Translations under genes and position numbers: made by a program | Notes under the pieces: model-generated | What the model was told of the DNA's origin: nothing | Database searches by the model: none | The model's input: only the letters and a program-made list of their open reading frames with translations | In this document: piece by piece, positions 37,314 to 45,537 of the stretch | How positions within the stretch are numbered: position 1 is the stretch's first letter | Layout: each line of letters begins with the position of its first letter | NCBI GenBank assembly: GCA_018241325.1 | Contig: JAFEEB010000040.1 | Location: 22,003 to 75,911 of the forward strand | DNA from: Pseudomonadota bacterium | GTDB taxonomy: Bacteria > Pseudomonadota > Gammaproteobacteria > Burkholderiales > Burkholderiaceae_C | Reading direction: 5' to 3' | Length of the DNA stretch: 53,909 bases

Positions 37314-38369
37314 ATGCAATTCCTCGACGATTCTCTCTTGCCCGAAAACCAGCCGCCGCTGGTGATCCAGGTCGCGCCCTACGGTCCCGAGTTTTTGCCC
37401 GGCGATTCGGACGACATTCCGGTGACCATGGCCGAACAGGTGCAGAAGGCGGTGGACTGCTGGAACGCCGGTGCGACGGTGCTGCACGTGCATTGCCGCG
37501 AGGCCGACGGCAAGGGCAGCAAGCGACTGTCGATGTTCAACGAAATGCTGGCGCGGCTGCGCGAGGCGGTGCCCAAGATGCTGCTGCAGGTCGGTGGCTC
37601 GATCTCGTTCGCGCCCGAAGGCGAGGGCGCCGACGCGAAATGGCTGAACGACGATACGCGCCATATGCTGGCCGAGCTCGACCCCAAGCCCGATCAGGTC
37701 ACGATCGCGATCAACACCAACCAGATGAACTTGTACGAAGTGCTGCGCGAAGACGACGTGGCCGGCACGTCGCTCGCGCTGCCGGCGTACCAGGCGGCGT
37801 ATCGCGAGATGTGGATTCCCTCGGGCCCGGATTTTGTTGCCGAGCACCTCAAGCGCCTGCAGGCCAACGGCATCCAGCCGCACTTCATGCTGGGCGATGT
37901 CGGGCAGCTGGAATCGGTGGAACGGCTGATTCGCCGCGGCGTTTACACCGGCCCGCTGGTGCTGAACTGGGTCGCGATCGGTGGCGGCGCCGATGGGCCC
38001 AGCCCGTACAACATGATGGAGTTCATCCGCCGCGTGCCGGCCGGCGCCGTGCTGACCATCGAGAGCATCATGCGCAACGTGCTGCCGCTGAACACCATGG
38101 CCATGGCGATGGGGCTGCATGTGCGCGTCGGCATCGAGGACAACCTCTGGGGCCGCAAGGGCGAGCGCATGACCAGCGTGCAGCAGATCGAGCAGACGGT
38201 GCGCATCGCGCGCGAACTGCACCGCGAGGTGGCCAGCGGAGAGGAAGGGCGCCGCATCTACCAGATCGGCACGCAATACGCGAACGCCGACGAGACGCTG
38301 CTCGCGCTGGGCTACGCACCCAACCGCCGCGCCGGTGAGCGCGGTGAGCCGCTGCGCCGGGTGGCCTGA
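37314..38369 (+). CDS. BKACE-family enzyme (DUF849, beta-keto acid cleavage)
   Basis: A 351-residue TIM-barrel protein of the family that condenses a beta-keto acid with acetyl-CoA and splits it into acetoacetate and a new acyl-CoA. The zinc ligands can be assigned: His58 and His60 in VLHVHCRE and Glu275 in RVGIEDNLW; Arg271 and Asp276 match the catalytic Arg/Asp of the 3-keto-5-aminohexanoate cleavage enzyme. It is 40-70 residues longer than typical members, with a C-terminal basic tail. AAGGAGA precedes the ATG. A neighbouring SDR could generate the beta-keto substrate and the MFS protein could import its precursor. The substrate is unknown. Confidence 0.9.
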   Translation: MQFLDDSLLPENQPPLVIQVAPYGPEFLPGDSDDIPVTMAEQVQKAVDCWNAGATVLHVHCREADGKGSKRLSMFNEMLARLREAVPKMLLQVGGSISFAPEGEGADAKWLNDDTRHMLAELDPKPDQVTIAINTNQMNLYEVLREDDVAGTSLALPAYQAAYREMWIPSGPDFVAEHLKRLQANGIQPHFMLGDVGQLESVERLIRRGVYTGPLVLNWVAIGGGADGPSPYNMMEFIRRVPAGAVLTIESIMRNVLPLNTMAMAMGLHVRVGIEDNLWGRKGERMTSVQQIEQTVRIARELHREVASGEEGRRIYQIGTQYANADETLLALGYAPNRRAGERGEPLRRVA

Positions 38370-38404
38370 GCGCGGCAGGCAGCACAACAACAAAGGAGAC
38401 ATCG

Positions 38405-39670
38405 ATGGGCTGGAAGAACCACCCGCGCACCGTGCTGCTGGCCCTGCTGGCCACGCATGTGCTGGCGCACATCGACCGCAACATGCTGCTCGGTTTCGCG
38501 CCGCAGATCACCCGGGACCTGGCGCTGAACAACGCACAGTACGGGTTCCTGACCGGCGCCGTGTGGGTGCTCAGCTTCGGCGTGATGGCGGTGCTGCTGG
38601 GCTCCATCGCCGACCGCTTCAGCCGCACGCGGGTGATGGCCGCCGGCATCCTGATCTGGAGCGCCTGCACCGCCGCGTCGGGCTGGGCGCACAACTTCGA
38701 GCAGATGGCCGCGGCGCGCTTCTTCGTCGCCAGCGGCGAGGCGGCGCTGGTGCCGGCCGCCGTGTCCCTCTTGACGGAGCTGTTCGACGAGCGGCGGCGC
38801 GGCGGCGCGATGGGCGTGTTCTTCATGGGCATTCCGCTCGGCCTGGGCCTGGCGTTTGCGCTGGCCGGCCTGCTGGGTGCGGCGCTGGGTTGGCGCGGCA
38901 GCTTTCACGCGCTGGGCGTGGTCGGCGTCGGCGTCGGCGTGGCGGCGTTGTGGTTCAAGGACCACCGTGTCGAACGTGCGGAGGCGGAGCGCGGCGCGCC
39001 GCTGCTGCACCAGCTGCGCAACGTCCTCGTCCTGCTGCGGGGCAACTCGACGGTGGCGATGACGGTGATCGGTTTCGTGTTTCTGCACCTGGCCTTCGTC
39101 GGCATCACCTTTGCGCAGTTGTGGCTGGTGCGCGAGCGCGGTGTGGATGCCGCCGTCGCGGCGCGCACCGTCGGCCTGCTGGGCATCGTGTTCGGCGTGC
39201 TCGGCACCTTGATCGGCGGCGTGCTCAGCGACCGGCTGGCGCGGCGCCTGCCCGGCGGCCATGCCGGCTTCATCGTGCTTCTGGTGCTGATCTGCGGCCC
39301 GTTGATGATCGCCTCGCGCTTTGCGGGCGCGGGCTCGGCCCTGCTGTACGTCGGCCTGTGCGCGAGTTTTTTCCTGCCACTGGCGGCCTACGGCCCTTCG
39401 ATCGCGCTGATTCAGGGGCTGACCCCGGACGCGATGCGCGCGACCATCACCGGCATCACGATGCTGCTGATCAACGTGTTCGCGATCGCCATCGGCAACC
39501 TGGTGGCCGGCGCGGTCAGTGACCGCCTGGTCGCGGCCGGCTCACAGCATGCGCTGACCCAGGTGCTGATCGCCACCGACGTGCTGGTGATCGTCGGCGC
39601 GGTGTTCTACGCGCTGGCCGCGCGCGGTCCGCGCATCGCCGCGGCGCCCACGGGCGTCGTCGCGCATTGA
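38405..39670 (+). CDS. MFS transporter
   Basis: A 421-residue inner-membrane carrier with about 12 hydrophobic segments. The MFS signatures are GSIADRFSRTRVMAAG (loop 2-3) and the second-half repeat GGVLSDRLARRLPGGHAG. HIDRNMLLGFAPQITRDL near the start places it near the spinster-like/ACS groups that transport organic anions. AAGGAGA lies 6 bp before the ATG. Operon position suggests uptake of the BKACE pathway substrate. Confidence 0.9.
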   Translation: MGWKNHPRTVLLALLATHVLAHIDRNMLLGFAPQITRDLALNNAQYGFLTGAVWVLSFGVMAVLLGSIADRFSRTRVMAAGILIWSACTAASGWAHNFEQMAAARFFVASGEAALVPAAVSLLTELFDERRRGGAMGVFFMGIPLGLGLAFALAGLLGAALGWRGSFHALGVVGVGVGVAALWFKDHRVERAEAERGAPLLHQLRNVLVLLRGNSTVAMTVIGFVFLHLAFVGITFAQLWLVRERGVDAAVAARTVGLLGIVFGVLGTLIGGVLSDRLARRLPGGHAGFIVLLVLICGPLMIASRFAGAGSALLYVGLCASFFLPLAAYGPSIALIQGLTPDAMRATITGITMLLINVFAIAIGNLVAGAVSDRLVAAGSQHALTQVLIATDVLVIVGAVFYALAARGPRIAAAPTGVVAH

Positions 39671-39684
39671 ACTGGAGTCGAGCC

Positions 39685-40536
39685 ATGACGAATCAAAACG
39701 AAGTCATACGCGGACGCCTGCGGGGCAAGGTCGCCCTCGTGACCGGCGCCGGGCCGGGGCTGGGCGGCGCAATCGCCACCGCGATGGCCGCCGAGGGCGC
39801 GAAGCTGGTGATCTGCGACATTGCGCCGGACGCGCTGGACTCGACGCAGATGCGGCTCGCGGCGCTCGGCGCCGAATCGCTTGGCGTGCGCTGCGACGTC
39901 TCCGACAGCGCCGCGGTGGATGCGATGTTCGCCACCGCCGCCGAGCGCTTCGGCACGGTCGACATCCTGGTGAACAACGCGGCGCGGGTGCCGACCTCGC
40001 CCACCGAGGAAGCCCGGCGCAATCGGCACTACGAGTACATGACCACGCCGATGCCGCGCCAGGCGCTCGGGATCGTCGCATCGCTGTCGAACGAGGACTG
40101 GCTCAAGTGGTGGGGCGTGAACATGCACGGCGTTTTCTACTGCACGCGCGCCGCGCTGCGGCTGATGACGCCGCGGCGCGCGGGCAAGATCATCAACATC
40201 GCGTCGATCGCCGGCCTGGGCACCGGCAGCACGCACAGCCCCGGCTATTCGGCGACCAAGGCCGGCGTGATCAGCCTGACCAAGACCACCGCGCTGGACG
40301 TGGCCGGCGCCAATATCTACGTCAACGCCATCGCCTGCGGCGGCGTGCTGACACCGCCGTTTCAGGACTACCTCGATCGCGTCAGCGACGAGCAGAAGAA
40401 CCAGTTCTTCCAGATGGTGCCGCTCGGGCGCATCGGCCGGCCCGAGGAATACGCCTCGCTCGCCGTCTACCTTGCGTCGGACGAGCATTACCTGGTGGGG
40501 CAGGTGATCAGCCCGAACGGCGGGCTGGTGATCTGA
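39685..40536 (+). CDS. SDR-family oxidoreductase
   Basis: A 283-residue classical short-chain dehydrogenase: TGAGPGLGGA cofactor loop (about residues 21-30), ICDIAPD (Asp ending the second strand, favouring NAD), NNAARVP, catalytic Ser in NIASIAGLG and YSATKAG. An insertion of about 25 residues after NNAARVP (EEARRNRHYEYMTTPMPRQ region) is unusual. It lies 14 bp after the MFS gene at the end of the operon; oxidation of a beta-hydroxy acid to the BKACE substrate is a reasonable inference. Confidence 0.88.
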   Translation: MTNQNEVIRGRLRGKVALVTGAGPGLGGAIATAMAAEGAKLVICDIAPDALDSTQMRLAALGAESLGVRCDVSDSAAVDAMFATAAERFGTVDILVNNAARVPTSPTEEARRNRHYEYMTTPMPRQALGIVASLSNEDWLKWWGVNMHGVFYCTRAALRLMTPRRAGKIINIASIAGLGTGSTHSPGYSATKAGVISLTKTTALDVAGANIYVNAIACGGVLTPPFQDYLDRVSDEQKNQFFQMVPLGRIGRPEEYASLAVYLASDEHYLVGQVISPNGGLVI

Positions 40537-40627
40537 GCAGGCGACGGCTCCTCGACTCGTCAAACGACACTATCCGCCGCACGCGAACGCCAGGCACGCA
40601 GTGCCTGCGCGATGGCGATTCGGGTGC

Positions 40628-41473
40628 TTACTGCTCGCTGGAATCCAGAAACCGATCGACCGACGCGGCGGACTCGCGCGCCTTGGTAAACAGGAACAGA
40701 TGCCCATCGTCCAGCTCGACCAGCGTGCTGTGCGGAATCAGTCGCGCCATGATGCGTGCATTCACCATGGGAACGAGCGGGTCGTCGTTGCCCGCCAGGA
40801 TCAGGGTCGGCTGTCTCAGCAGGGGCAACAAGGGCGCGCTGACCCAGCCCGCCAGCGCCATCTGTTGATAGAGATAGCCGCGCCGGCTGGGCGAGCGGCT
40901 CAGGCGCGCGAACTCCGCCAGCAACTCCGGGTCGGTGCGCGCGAGGCCGCCGTACAGGGCGCCCAGGTTTTCCTTCATGAAGTTGGGGTCCTTGAACCGC
41001 CGAGGCGTGGTCATCTTCGCCAGGACGCTCAGGTCACCGGGAACCAGCATCCCGCCCGTGGCCGTGGCCGCCAGCACCAGCCGGCGACAGCGACGCGGGT
41101 TTTGCAGGGCGAACTGCTGGGCCAGGGTGCCACCCCACGAGACACCCAGGATGTCCACCCGCTCGATCTTCAACTGCTCGAGCAAGCGCCCCACCAGGCG
41201 GGCCATCATCCAGAGGCGATAGGGAAATGGGGTGGCCGGCGATTCGCCGGTGCCCGGAATGTCCAGCGCGATGATTTCGCGCTCGGGGTCCAGGTGCTCG
41301 ACAAATGGCGCCAGCAATTCGATGCGCGAACCGATGCCGTTGAACAGCAAGAGCGGCGGCTTGTCCGAGGACAAGCCAGTCCACACCGCGATTCGCAGTT
41401 CCTGGCCGTCAACGGTCCTGCGTTCGAATCGCGGTTCGATCCTGTTGGCGGTTTCGGTGTCTGAAGAGTCCAT
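40628..41473 (-). CDS. phaZ: Intracellular poly(3-hydroxyalkanoate) depolymerase (mcl type)
   Basis: A 281-residue alpha/beta hydrolase closely resembling Pseudomonas PhaZ: LLLFNGIGSRIELLAPFVEH, ALDIPGTGES, the lipase box GVSWGGTLAQQFA (Ser nucleophile), LVLAATATGGMLVPG, QPTLILAGNDDPLVP (Asp) and DDGHLFLFT (His). PhaZ releases hydroxyacids from storage granules of medium-chain PHA. It follows phaC by 80 bp on the same strand. The ATG at 41473 is chosen from the family N-terminus. Confidence 0.85.
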   Translation of the reverse strand: MDSSDTETANRIEPRFERRTVDGQELRIAVWTGLSSDKPPLLLFNGIGSRIELLAPFVEHLDPEREIIALDIPGTGESPATPFPYRLWMMARLVGRLLEQLKIERVDILGVSWGGTLAQQFALQNPRRCRRLVLAATATGGMLVPGDLSVLAKMTTPRRFKDPNFMKENLGALYGGLARTDPELLAEFARLSRSPSRRGYLYQQMALAGWVSAPLLPLLRQPTLILAGNDDPLVPMVNARIMARLIPHSTLVELDDGHLFLFTKARESAASVDRFLDSSEQ

Positions 41474-41553
41474 TGTGTTGTTCAAGGTGAGATGCTGCGT
41501 GCGTTGCGAGGCCTGGTGTGCCCATGACCGGGCAAGGTCCACGTCGTGGCCGA

Positions 41554-43299
41554 TCAGGCGGATGCCTTGACGTGGACGTAAGTGCCCGGCGCCTTGCCCA
41601 GGGACGGGTGGGTCTTGTTGCCGGGCTTCTTGGGCGCGGCGACCTGCTTGCCGGATCGCTGGGCGCACCACTTGACGTAGTACGGCCACCAACTGCCTTC
41701 GATCCGCTGTGCGTCGGCCAGCCAGCCGGCGGCGTCCTTGGCGTTGTCCGGGTTGAGGAAATAATAGTCCTTCTTGCCGCCGGGTGGCGCCACGATGGTC
41801 TGGATATGGCCGCGCCCGCCCAGCAGGAATTCGCAGCGGTCTCCCAGCATCTGGGCGGAGCGGTACACCGACGGCCAGGGGCAGATGTGGTCCGTTCGAG
41901 CGGCGATGACCAGGCTGTCGAAGCCGAACTTGGAGACGTCGGCAATGGGCGTGTCGCGAAAGCGCATGGCGCCCGGCGTGACCAGTGGGTTGCGCGTGCT
42001 GAAGTCCTGAAAGTCGCGGTTGTACTGGGCGGTCATGCCGGTGGCGTCCGAGTTCCAGGCCAGGACGTCGAAGGCAGCCGGGCCGTCACCCATCAGGTAG
42101 TTGTTGACCCAGTAGTTCCAGATCAGGTCGTTGGGCCGCAGCATGGCAAACAGCAAGGTGAATTCGTCGGCGCTGATGCGGTCGCTTTTTTTCGGCAAGA
42201 GCTTGGACAACTTGCTCAGCTTGGGGTCGTTGAAGTCGCCCAGCACCGGCGTTTCGTTCATGGCAGCGCAATCCAGGGGCGCCACGAACAGCGTCATCGA
42301 GCCGATGCTTTTGGGCCGGATGGCCTCGTGATAGCCGGCCACGGTCACGGCCAGCGGCGCCGCGCCACACACGGCCAGCACGTTCGGGTCGGGGCAGCCG
42401 GAGATGTCTTGCACGGCCTGCAGCGCTTCGTCCATGCCGTTCATGTAGGTGTCCATGCCCCATGAGTCGTGCTCCTTGCCGGGGTTGCGATACACCATGA
42501 TGAACACCGTGAAGCCGTTTTGCACCAGGTACTCGATCACGCTGCGCCCGGGCGCCAGATCGAACGCATAGTATTTGTTGATGATCGACGGAATCACCAG
42601 GATCGGCCGCTCATGGACTTTGTCGGTCTGCGGCGCGTATTGCAGCAACTCGAACAGTTCGGTGCGCATCACCACGTCGCCGGGCGTGGCCGCCAGGTTG
42701 TCGCCGACCTTGAAGGGGCGCGTGTCCACCTGCGAGGGTACGGGGCGGCGCGCCGTCACGTCGCTCAGCCAGTTCTGGTAGCCGCTGAGCAGGCTCTTGC
42801 CGCCGCTGTCAATCGCGCGCTTGAGCGCGGCCGGATTGCCCAGCAAAAAATTGGTGGGCGCGAGGGCCTCGGTCACCTGCGACACCAGAAATTTGGCGCG
42901 GCCCGTTTCCTTCGGGTCGAGACCCGCCTGGTCGACAAAATTCTGCAAGGACTGCGCCCATGCCTGATACGCGGGCAACAGCCGTCGGTACAGGCCGTTT
43001 TTTTGCCAGGCCGAATCGCTGAATCGCGCATCGGTGCTGGGCGTCTCTTCTTGCTCCCCATCGCCGCGCACGATGATCTTGGCCAGTTGCGCGTAGAACG
43101 CGGCGCTTTCCTTGGCCAGCACCGCCGGATGGCGCAAGGCCTGCATCCACAGGTTGACGGCACTGTCGCGCAGGTCTTCCAGCCGCATATCGCCCAAGGC
43201 GTTCAGACCGCCGACCGACTGCGCGGCGTCGGTATCGGTGTGGGTGTCGGTGTGGGTTTCGACGGCGGTCGCCGTCGCGCTTGCCTTCTTCCTGGCCAT
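41554..43299 (-). CDS. phaC: Poly(3-hydroxyalkanoate) synthase-like protein with atypical lipase box
   Basis: A 581-residue PHA synthase. The N-terminal half carries FLVSQVTEALAPTNFLLGNP; the catalytic half has IPSIINKYYAFDLAPG, DLIWNYWVNNYLMG and GSWWPYYVKWC. Catalytic Cys311, Asp470 (RTDHICPW) and His498 (GRGHIQ) are all there. The box around the cysteine, however, is AVCGAA (309-314), where active synthases have G-x-C-x-G-G. The pattern around it is nearer to class II (Pseudomonas) than class I synthases. A Thr/Asp repeat (THTDTHTDTD) decorates the N-terminus. It lies between phaJ-like and phaZ genes. It may have altered activity or granule function. Confidence 0.85.
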   Translation of the reverse strand: MARKKASATATAVETHTDTHTDTDAAQSVGGLNALGDMRLEDLRDSAVNLWMQALRHPAVLAKESAAFYAQLAKIIVRGDGEQEETPSTDARFSDSAWQKNGLYRRLLPAYQAWAQSLQNFVDQAGLDPKETGRAKFLVSQVTEALAPTNFLLGNPAALKRAIDSGGKSLLSGYQNWLSDVTARRPVPSQVDTRPFKVGDNLAATPGDVVMRTELFELLQYAPQTDKVHERPILVIPSIINKYYAFDLAPGRSVIEYLVQNGFTVFIMVYRNPGKEHDSWGMDTYMNGMDEALQAVQDISGCPDPNVLAVCGAAPLAVTVAGYHEAIRPKSIGSMTLFVAPLDCAAMNETPVLGDFNDPKLSKLSKLLPKKSDRISADEFTLLFAMLRPNDLIWNYWVNNYLMGDGPAAFDVLAWNSDATGMTAQYNRDFQDFSTRNPLVTPGAMRFRDTPIADVSKFGFDSLVIAARTDHICPWPSVYRSAQMLGDRCEFLLGGRGHIQTIVAPPGGKKDYYFLNPDNAKDAAGWLADAQRIEGSWWPYYVKWCAQRSGKQVAAPKKPGNKTHPSLGKAPGTYVHVKASA

Positions 43300-43342
43300 G
43301 TCTTGTCTCCTCGTTGTGCGAAAAAAAGCGTTGTCCGGCCGC

Positions 43343-43807
43343 TCACGGGATCAGCATGGTCAGCATCTCGGCCACCAGGGCCGGCTTGTTCTGCCCTTCG
43401 ATTTCCAACGTGTTGCGTGTCTTGATCAGGGTATTGCCGCCCCCTTTGTCCTCGGCCGAAACCAGTTCGATACGGCAACGAACGCGCGCGCCAGCCTTGA
43501 CGGGCGCCATGAAGCGCAGCTTGTCCATGCCGTAGTTGAGCCCGGCGCGTGCGTCGGGAGGCATGATGCCCACCTCCATCGCCATCGTGGCCACCATCGA
43601 GAGCGTCAGAAAGCCGTGCGCGATGGTGCCGCCGTATGGGCTTTCGGCGCTGGCGCGCCTGGGGTCCACGTGAATCCACTGGTGGTCGCCCGTGCACTCG
43701 GCGAACTGGTCGATGCGCGGCTGCTCCACCTGCACCCAGTTCGACACCCCCAGTTCCTTGCCGACAAAGTCGGACACCGTCCTCAAGCTGTAACCCTCGA
43801 TCGCCAT
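43343..43807 (-). CDS. phaJ: MaoC-like (R)-specific enoyl-CoA hydratase
   Basis: A 154-residue hot-dog-fold hydratase. The catalytic hydratase-2 motif is seen in ECTGDHQWIHVDP (Asp and His), then GGTIAHGFLTLSM. PhaJ-type enzymes turn trans-2-enoyl-CoA from beta-oxidation into (R)-3-hydroxyacyl-CoA, the PHA synthase substrate, and its place 43 bp before phaC supports that role. AAGGAGA precedes the ATG at 43807; a longer frame to 43858 would cover the palindrome at 43835. The subgroup is also found outside PHA loci, so the symbol is provisional. Confidence 0.8.
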   Translation of the reverse strand: MAIEGYSLRTVSDFVGKELGVSNWVQVEQPRIDQFAECTGDHQWIHVDPRRASAESPYGGTIAHGFLTLSMVATMAMEVGIMPPDARAGLNYGMDKLRFMAPVKAGARVRCRIELVSAEDKGGGNTLIKTRNTLEIEGQNKPALVAEMLTMLIP

Positions 43808-43834
43808 GCCCGTCTCCTTGTGTTGGACTGATCG

Positions 43835-43852
43835 CCAATTTAGCTGAATTGG
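43835..43852 (-). promoter_or_regulatory. Palindromic operator candidate upstream of phaJ-phaC-phaZ
   Basis: CCAATTTAGCTGAATTGG is an 18-bp palindrome with one mismatched pair, 28 bp before the phaJ ATG. On the minus strand ATGACG, 17 bases, TAAATT can be read as a weak promoter whose -10 lies in the palindrome. The cognate regulator is not in the cluster. Confidence 0.45.
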
Positions 43853-43900
43853 TCGCAACCGTCATTCGCACTCGATCGTTTCAGTGGTCCATGGCGCTGC

Positions 43901-44126
43901 GCATCACCCGCAGCGCATGAAACCCGAAGTGCCTGAAGGCCGCGAAGCAGGCCATGCCCGCGATCGCCGTGGCCGGGGCATCCGCGGCCACGGCGATGCT
44001 CCCTGCAAGGGGGCTGAGGTCTGCGGCTCCAGACCTGCCTGCGCAGGTCTGGACAGACCGAAGGGCCGCCGCCTCTGGTGGCGAGCACCAGGCGCAACAT
44101 CGCGCAGCGCGTGGAGACTGGGGGCG
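43901..44126 (-). repeat. Dispersed repeat family 1, copy B (full length)
   Basis: About 226 bp. Read on the minus strand it starts CGCCCCCAGTCTCCACGCG two bases after the stop of the PheC-like gene. It contains a hairpin with 10-bp arms (CCAGACCTGC 44029-44038, GCAGGTCTGG 44043-44052) and CCACGGCGATCGC, and ends near CGGGTGATGC. It matches copy C over its whole length. With the phaJ upstream region it accounts for the 320-bp gap 43808-44128. Confidence 0.85.
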
Positions 44127-44128
44127 CC

Positions 44129-44905
44129 TCATTTCAGCCATTTGTCGTCGATCGCCTTGAGCGTGCCGCGCTTGTCCAGCAAGTCCCACGCAAAGCTCAT
44201 TTCGCGCAGGTAGTCCGCGTCGTCGGCGGGCAGCAGAAAGCCCAGGTAGTTGGTGGGCGTAAGTGGTGCGTCGATGAACACGGCGGCCAGGCGCGGGTCG
44301 GTCTTGGCGTAGTGCAGGGCTTCGTAGGTCTCGGTGATCATCACGTCGCCCTTGCCTTCGGCGATCAGGGCCGGGATTTCGGCGTTCTTGTCGTGCGTGC
44401 TCACCTGTGCCGCGCCCAGGTTTTGCAGCACGAAGGCCTCGTTGGTGCCGCCGGGGTTCTTGATCACGCGCACGCCGGGCTGGTTGAGGTCTTGCACGCT
44501 CTTGAACTTGTCCTTGTCCGCGGCACGCACCAGCGCCACCTTGCCGAAGGGTGCGTAGCCCGGCAGCATGGCCGCCACGCGCAGGCGCGCGGCGTTGCGC
44601 GTGATGCCGCCCACCGCGACGTCGAACTGGTTGGACTGCAAGTCCTTCAGCAGGTTGGGCCAGCTGGTGGGCACGTATTGCACCGTCACGCCCAGTTCCT
44701 TGGCCAGCGCCTCGATGGTGTCGATGTCATGGCCGCTGTAGCCATCGCCCTGCCGGATGGCAAAGGGCCGGTAGTCGCCCGGCGTGCCCACGCGCAGCAC
44801 CTTGGCGTCCATGATCTTGTCCAGGCGCTCGGCCGCGCCGGCGGCAGGGCCGAGCGCGCAGGCGGCGACGAGAAGGGCAGACAGCAGGTGCTTGAGCTTG
44901 GGCAT
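44129..44905 (-). CDS. Periplasmic solute-binding-fold protein, cyclohexadienyl dehydratase (PheC)-like
   Basis: A 258-residue exported protein with a signal peptide (hydrophobic LLSALLVAACALGPAAGAA, cleavage near residue 25). The mature part RLDKIMDAKVLRVGTPGDYRPF, VPTSWPNLLKDL, FDVAVGGI and QPGVRVIKNPGGTNEAF resembles Pseudomonas PheC, a periplasmic cyclohexadienyl/arogenate dehydratase that evolved from polar amino-acid-binding proteins. The glutamate in ITETYEAL lies where PheC has its catalytic Glu (from memory). No ABC permease or ATPase is adjacent, which favours an enzyme over a transporter component. AGGA precedes the ATG at 44905. Confidence 0.7.
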   Translation of the reverse strand: MPKLKHLLSALLVAACALGPAAGAAERLDKIMDAKVLRVGTPGDYRPFAIRQGDGYSGHDIDTIEALAKELGVTVQYVPTSWPNLLKDLQSNQFDVAVGGITRNAARLRVAAMLPGYAPFGKVALVRAADKDKFKSVQDLNQPGVRVIKNPGGTNEAFVLQNLGAAQVSTHDKNAEIPALIAEGKGDVMITETYEALHYAKTDPRLAAVFIDAPLTPTNYLGFLLPADDADYLREMSFAWDLLDKRGTLKAIDDKWLK

Positions 44906-44973
44906 GGTGAAGTCCTGATCGATGGTTGAGAAGGCATTCAGCTTAACGCCGGTCCGGTGCCACAATCGTCTTC

Positions 44974-45477
44974 ATGCAAGAGATCAAGGCGGGGCGCAGC
45001 CCCCGCGTGAGCATTCAGGGGGCGGACTTCGAGCTGGCGCAGGAAGTGGCCCGGTTGCGGGACGGCGACGCCCGTGTCGGCGCCGTGTGCGCCTTTGTCG
45101 GCACCGTGCGGGATCGTCACGCCGGCGCGGCGGCGGGCAGCGTGAGCGCGGTCGAGCTGGAGCACTACCCCGGCATGACCGAGCAGGCCATCGAAGCGAT
45201 GATCGACGAAGCCCACCGGCGCTTCGACATCATCGCCGCGCGCGTGGTGCACCGCATCGGCCTGTTGCAGCCGCTCGAGCAGATCGTGCTGGTGGCGGTC
45301 ACCTCGATGAACCGCCGCGAGAGCTTTCAGGCCTGCGAATTCCTGATGGACTACCTCAAGACCCAGGCGCCGTTCTGGAAGAAGGAAACCACGCCTGAAG
45401 GCGCACGCTGGGTGGACGCGCGCATCAGCGACGATGCGGCGCTGGCCCGCTGGGGGCTGGTGCTGGGCAATGCTTGA
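44974..45477 (+). CDS. moaE: Molybdopterin synthase catalytic subunit MoaE
   Basis: A 167-residue enzyme that, with thiocarboxylated MoaD, converts precursor Z to molybdopterin. Motifs: GAVCAFVGTVRD (about residues 36-47), VELEHYPGMTE, HRIGLLQPLEQIVLVAV and the catalytic lysine segment MDYLKTQAPFWKKE. In most relatives moaE follows moaD directly; here it is 9.2 kb away in the same orientation and divergent from the PheC-like gene, so it needs its own promoter in the 68-bp gap. Confidence 0.96.
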   Translation: MQEIKAGRSPRVSIQGADFELAQEVARLRDGDARVGAVCAFVGTVRDRHAGAAAGSVSAVELEHYPGMTEQAIEAMIDEAHRRFDIIAARVVHRIGLLQPLEQIVLVAVTSMNRRESFQACEFLMDYLKTQAPFWKKETTPEGARWVDARISDDAALARWGLVLGNA

Positions 45478-45537
45478 GGGCCAACGCTCGCTGGCTCCCG
45501 ATGCGGTGCAGCGAGGGCCTGCCTGCAAGCCGGCGCC

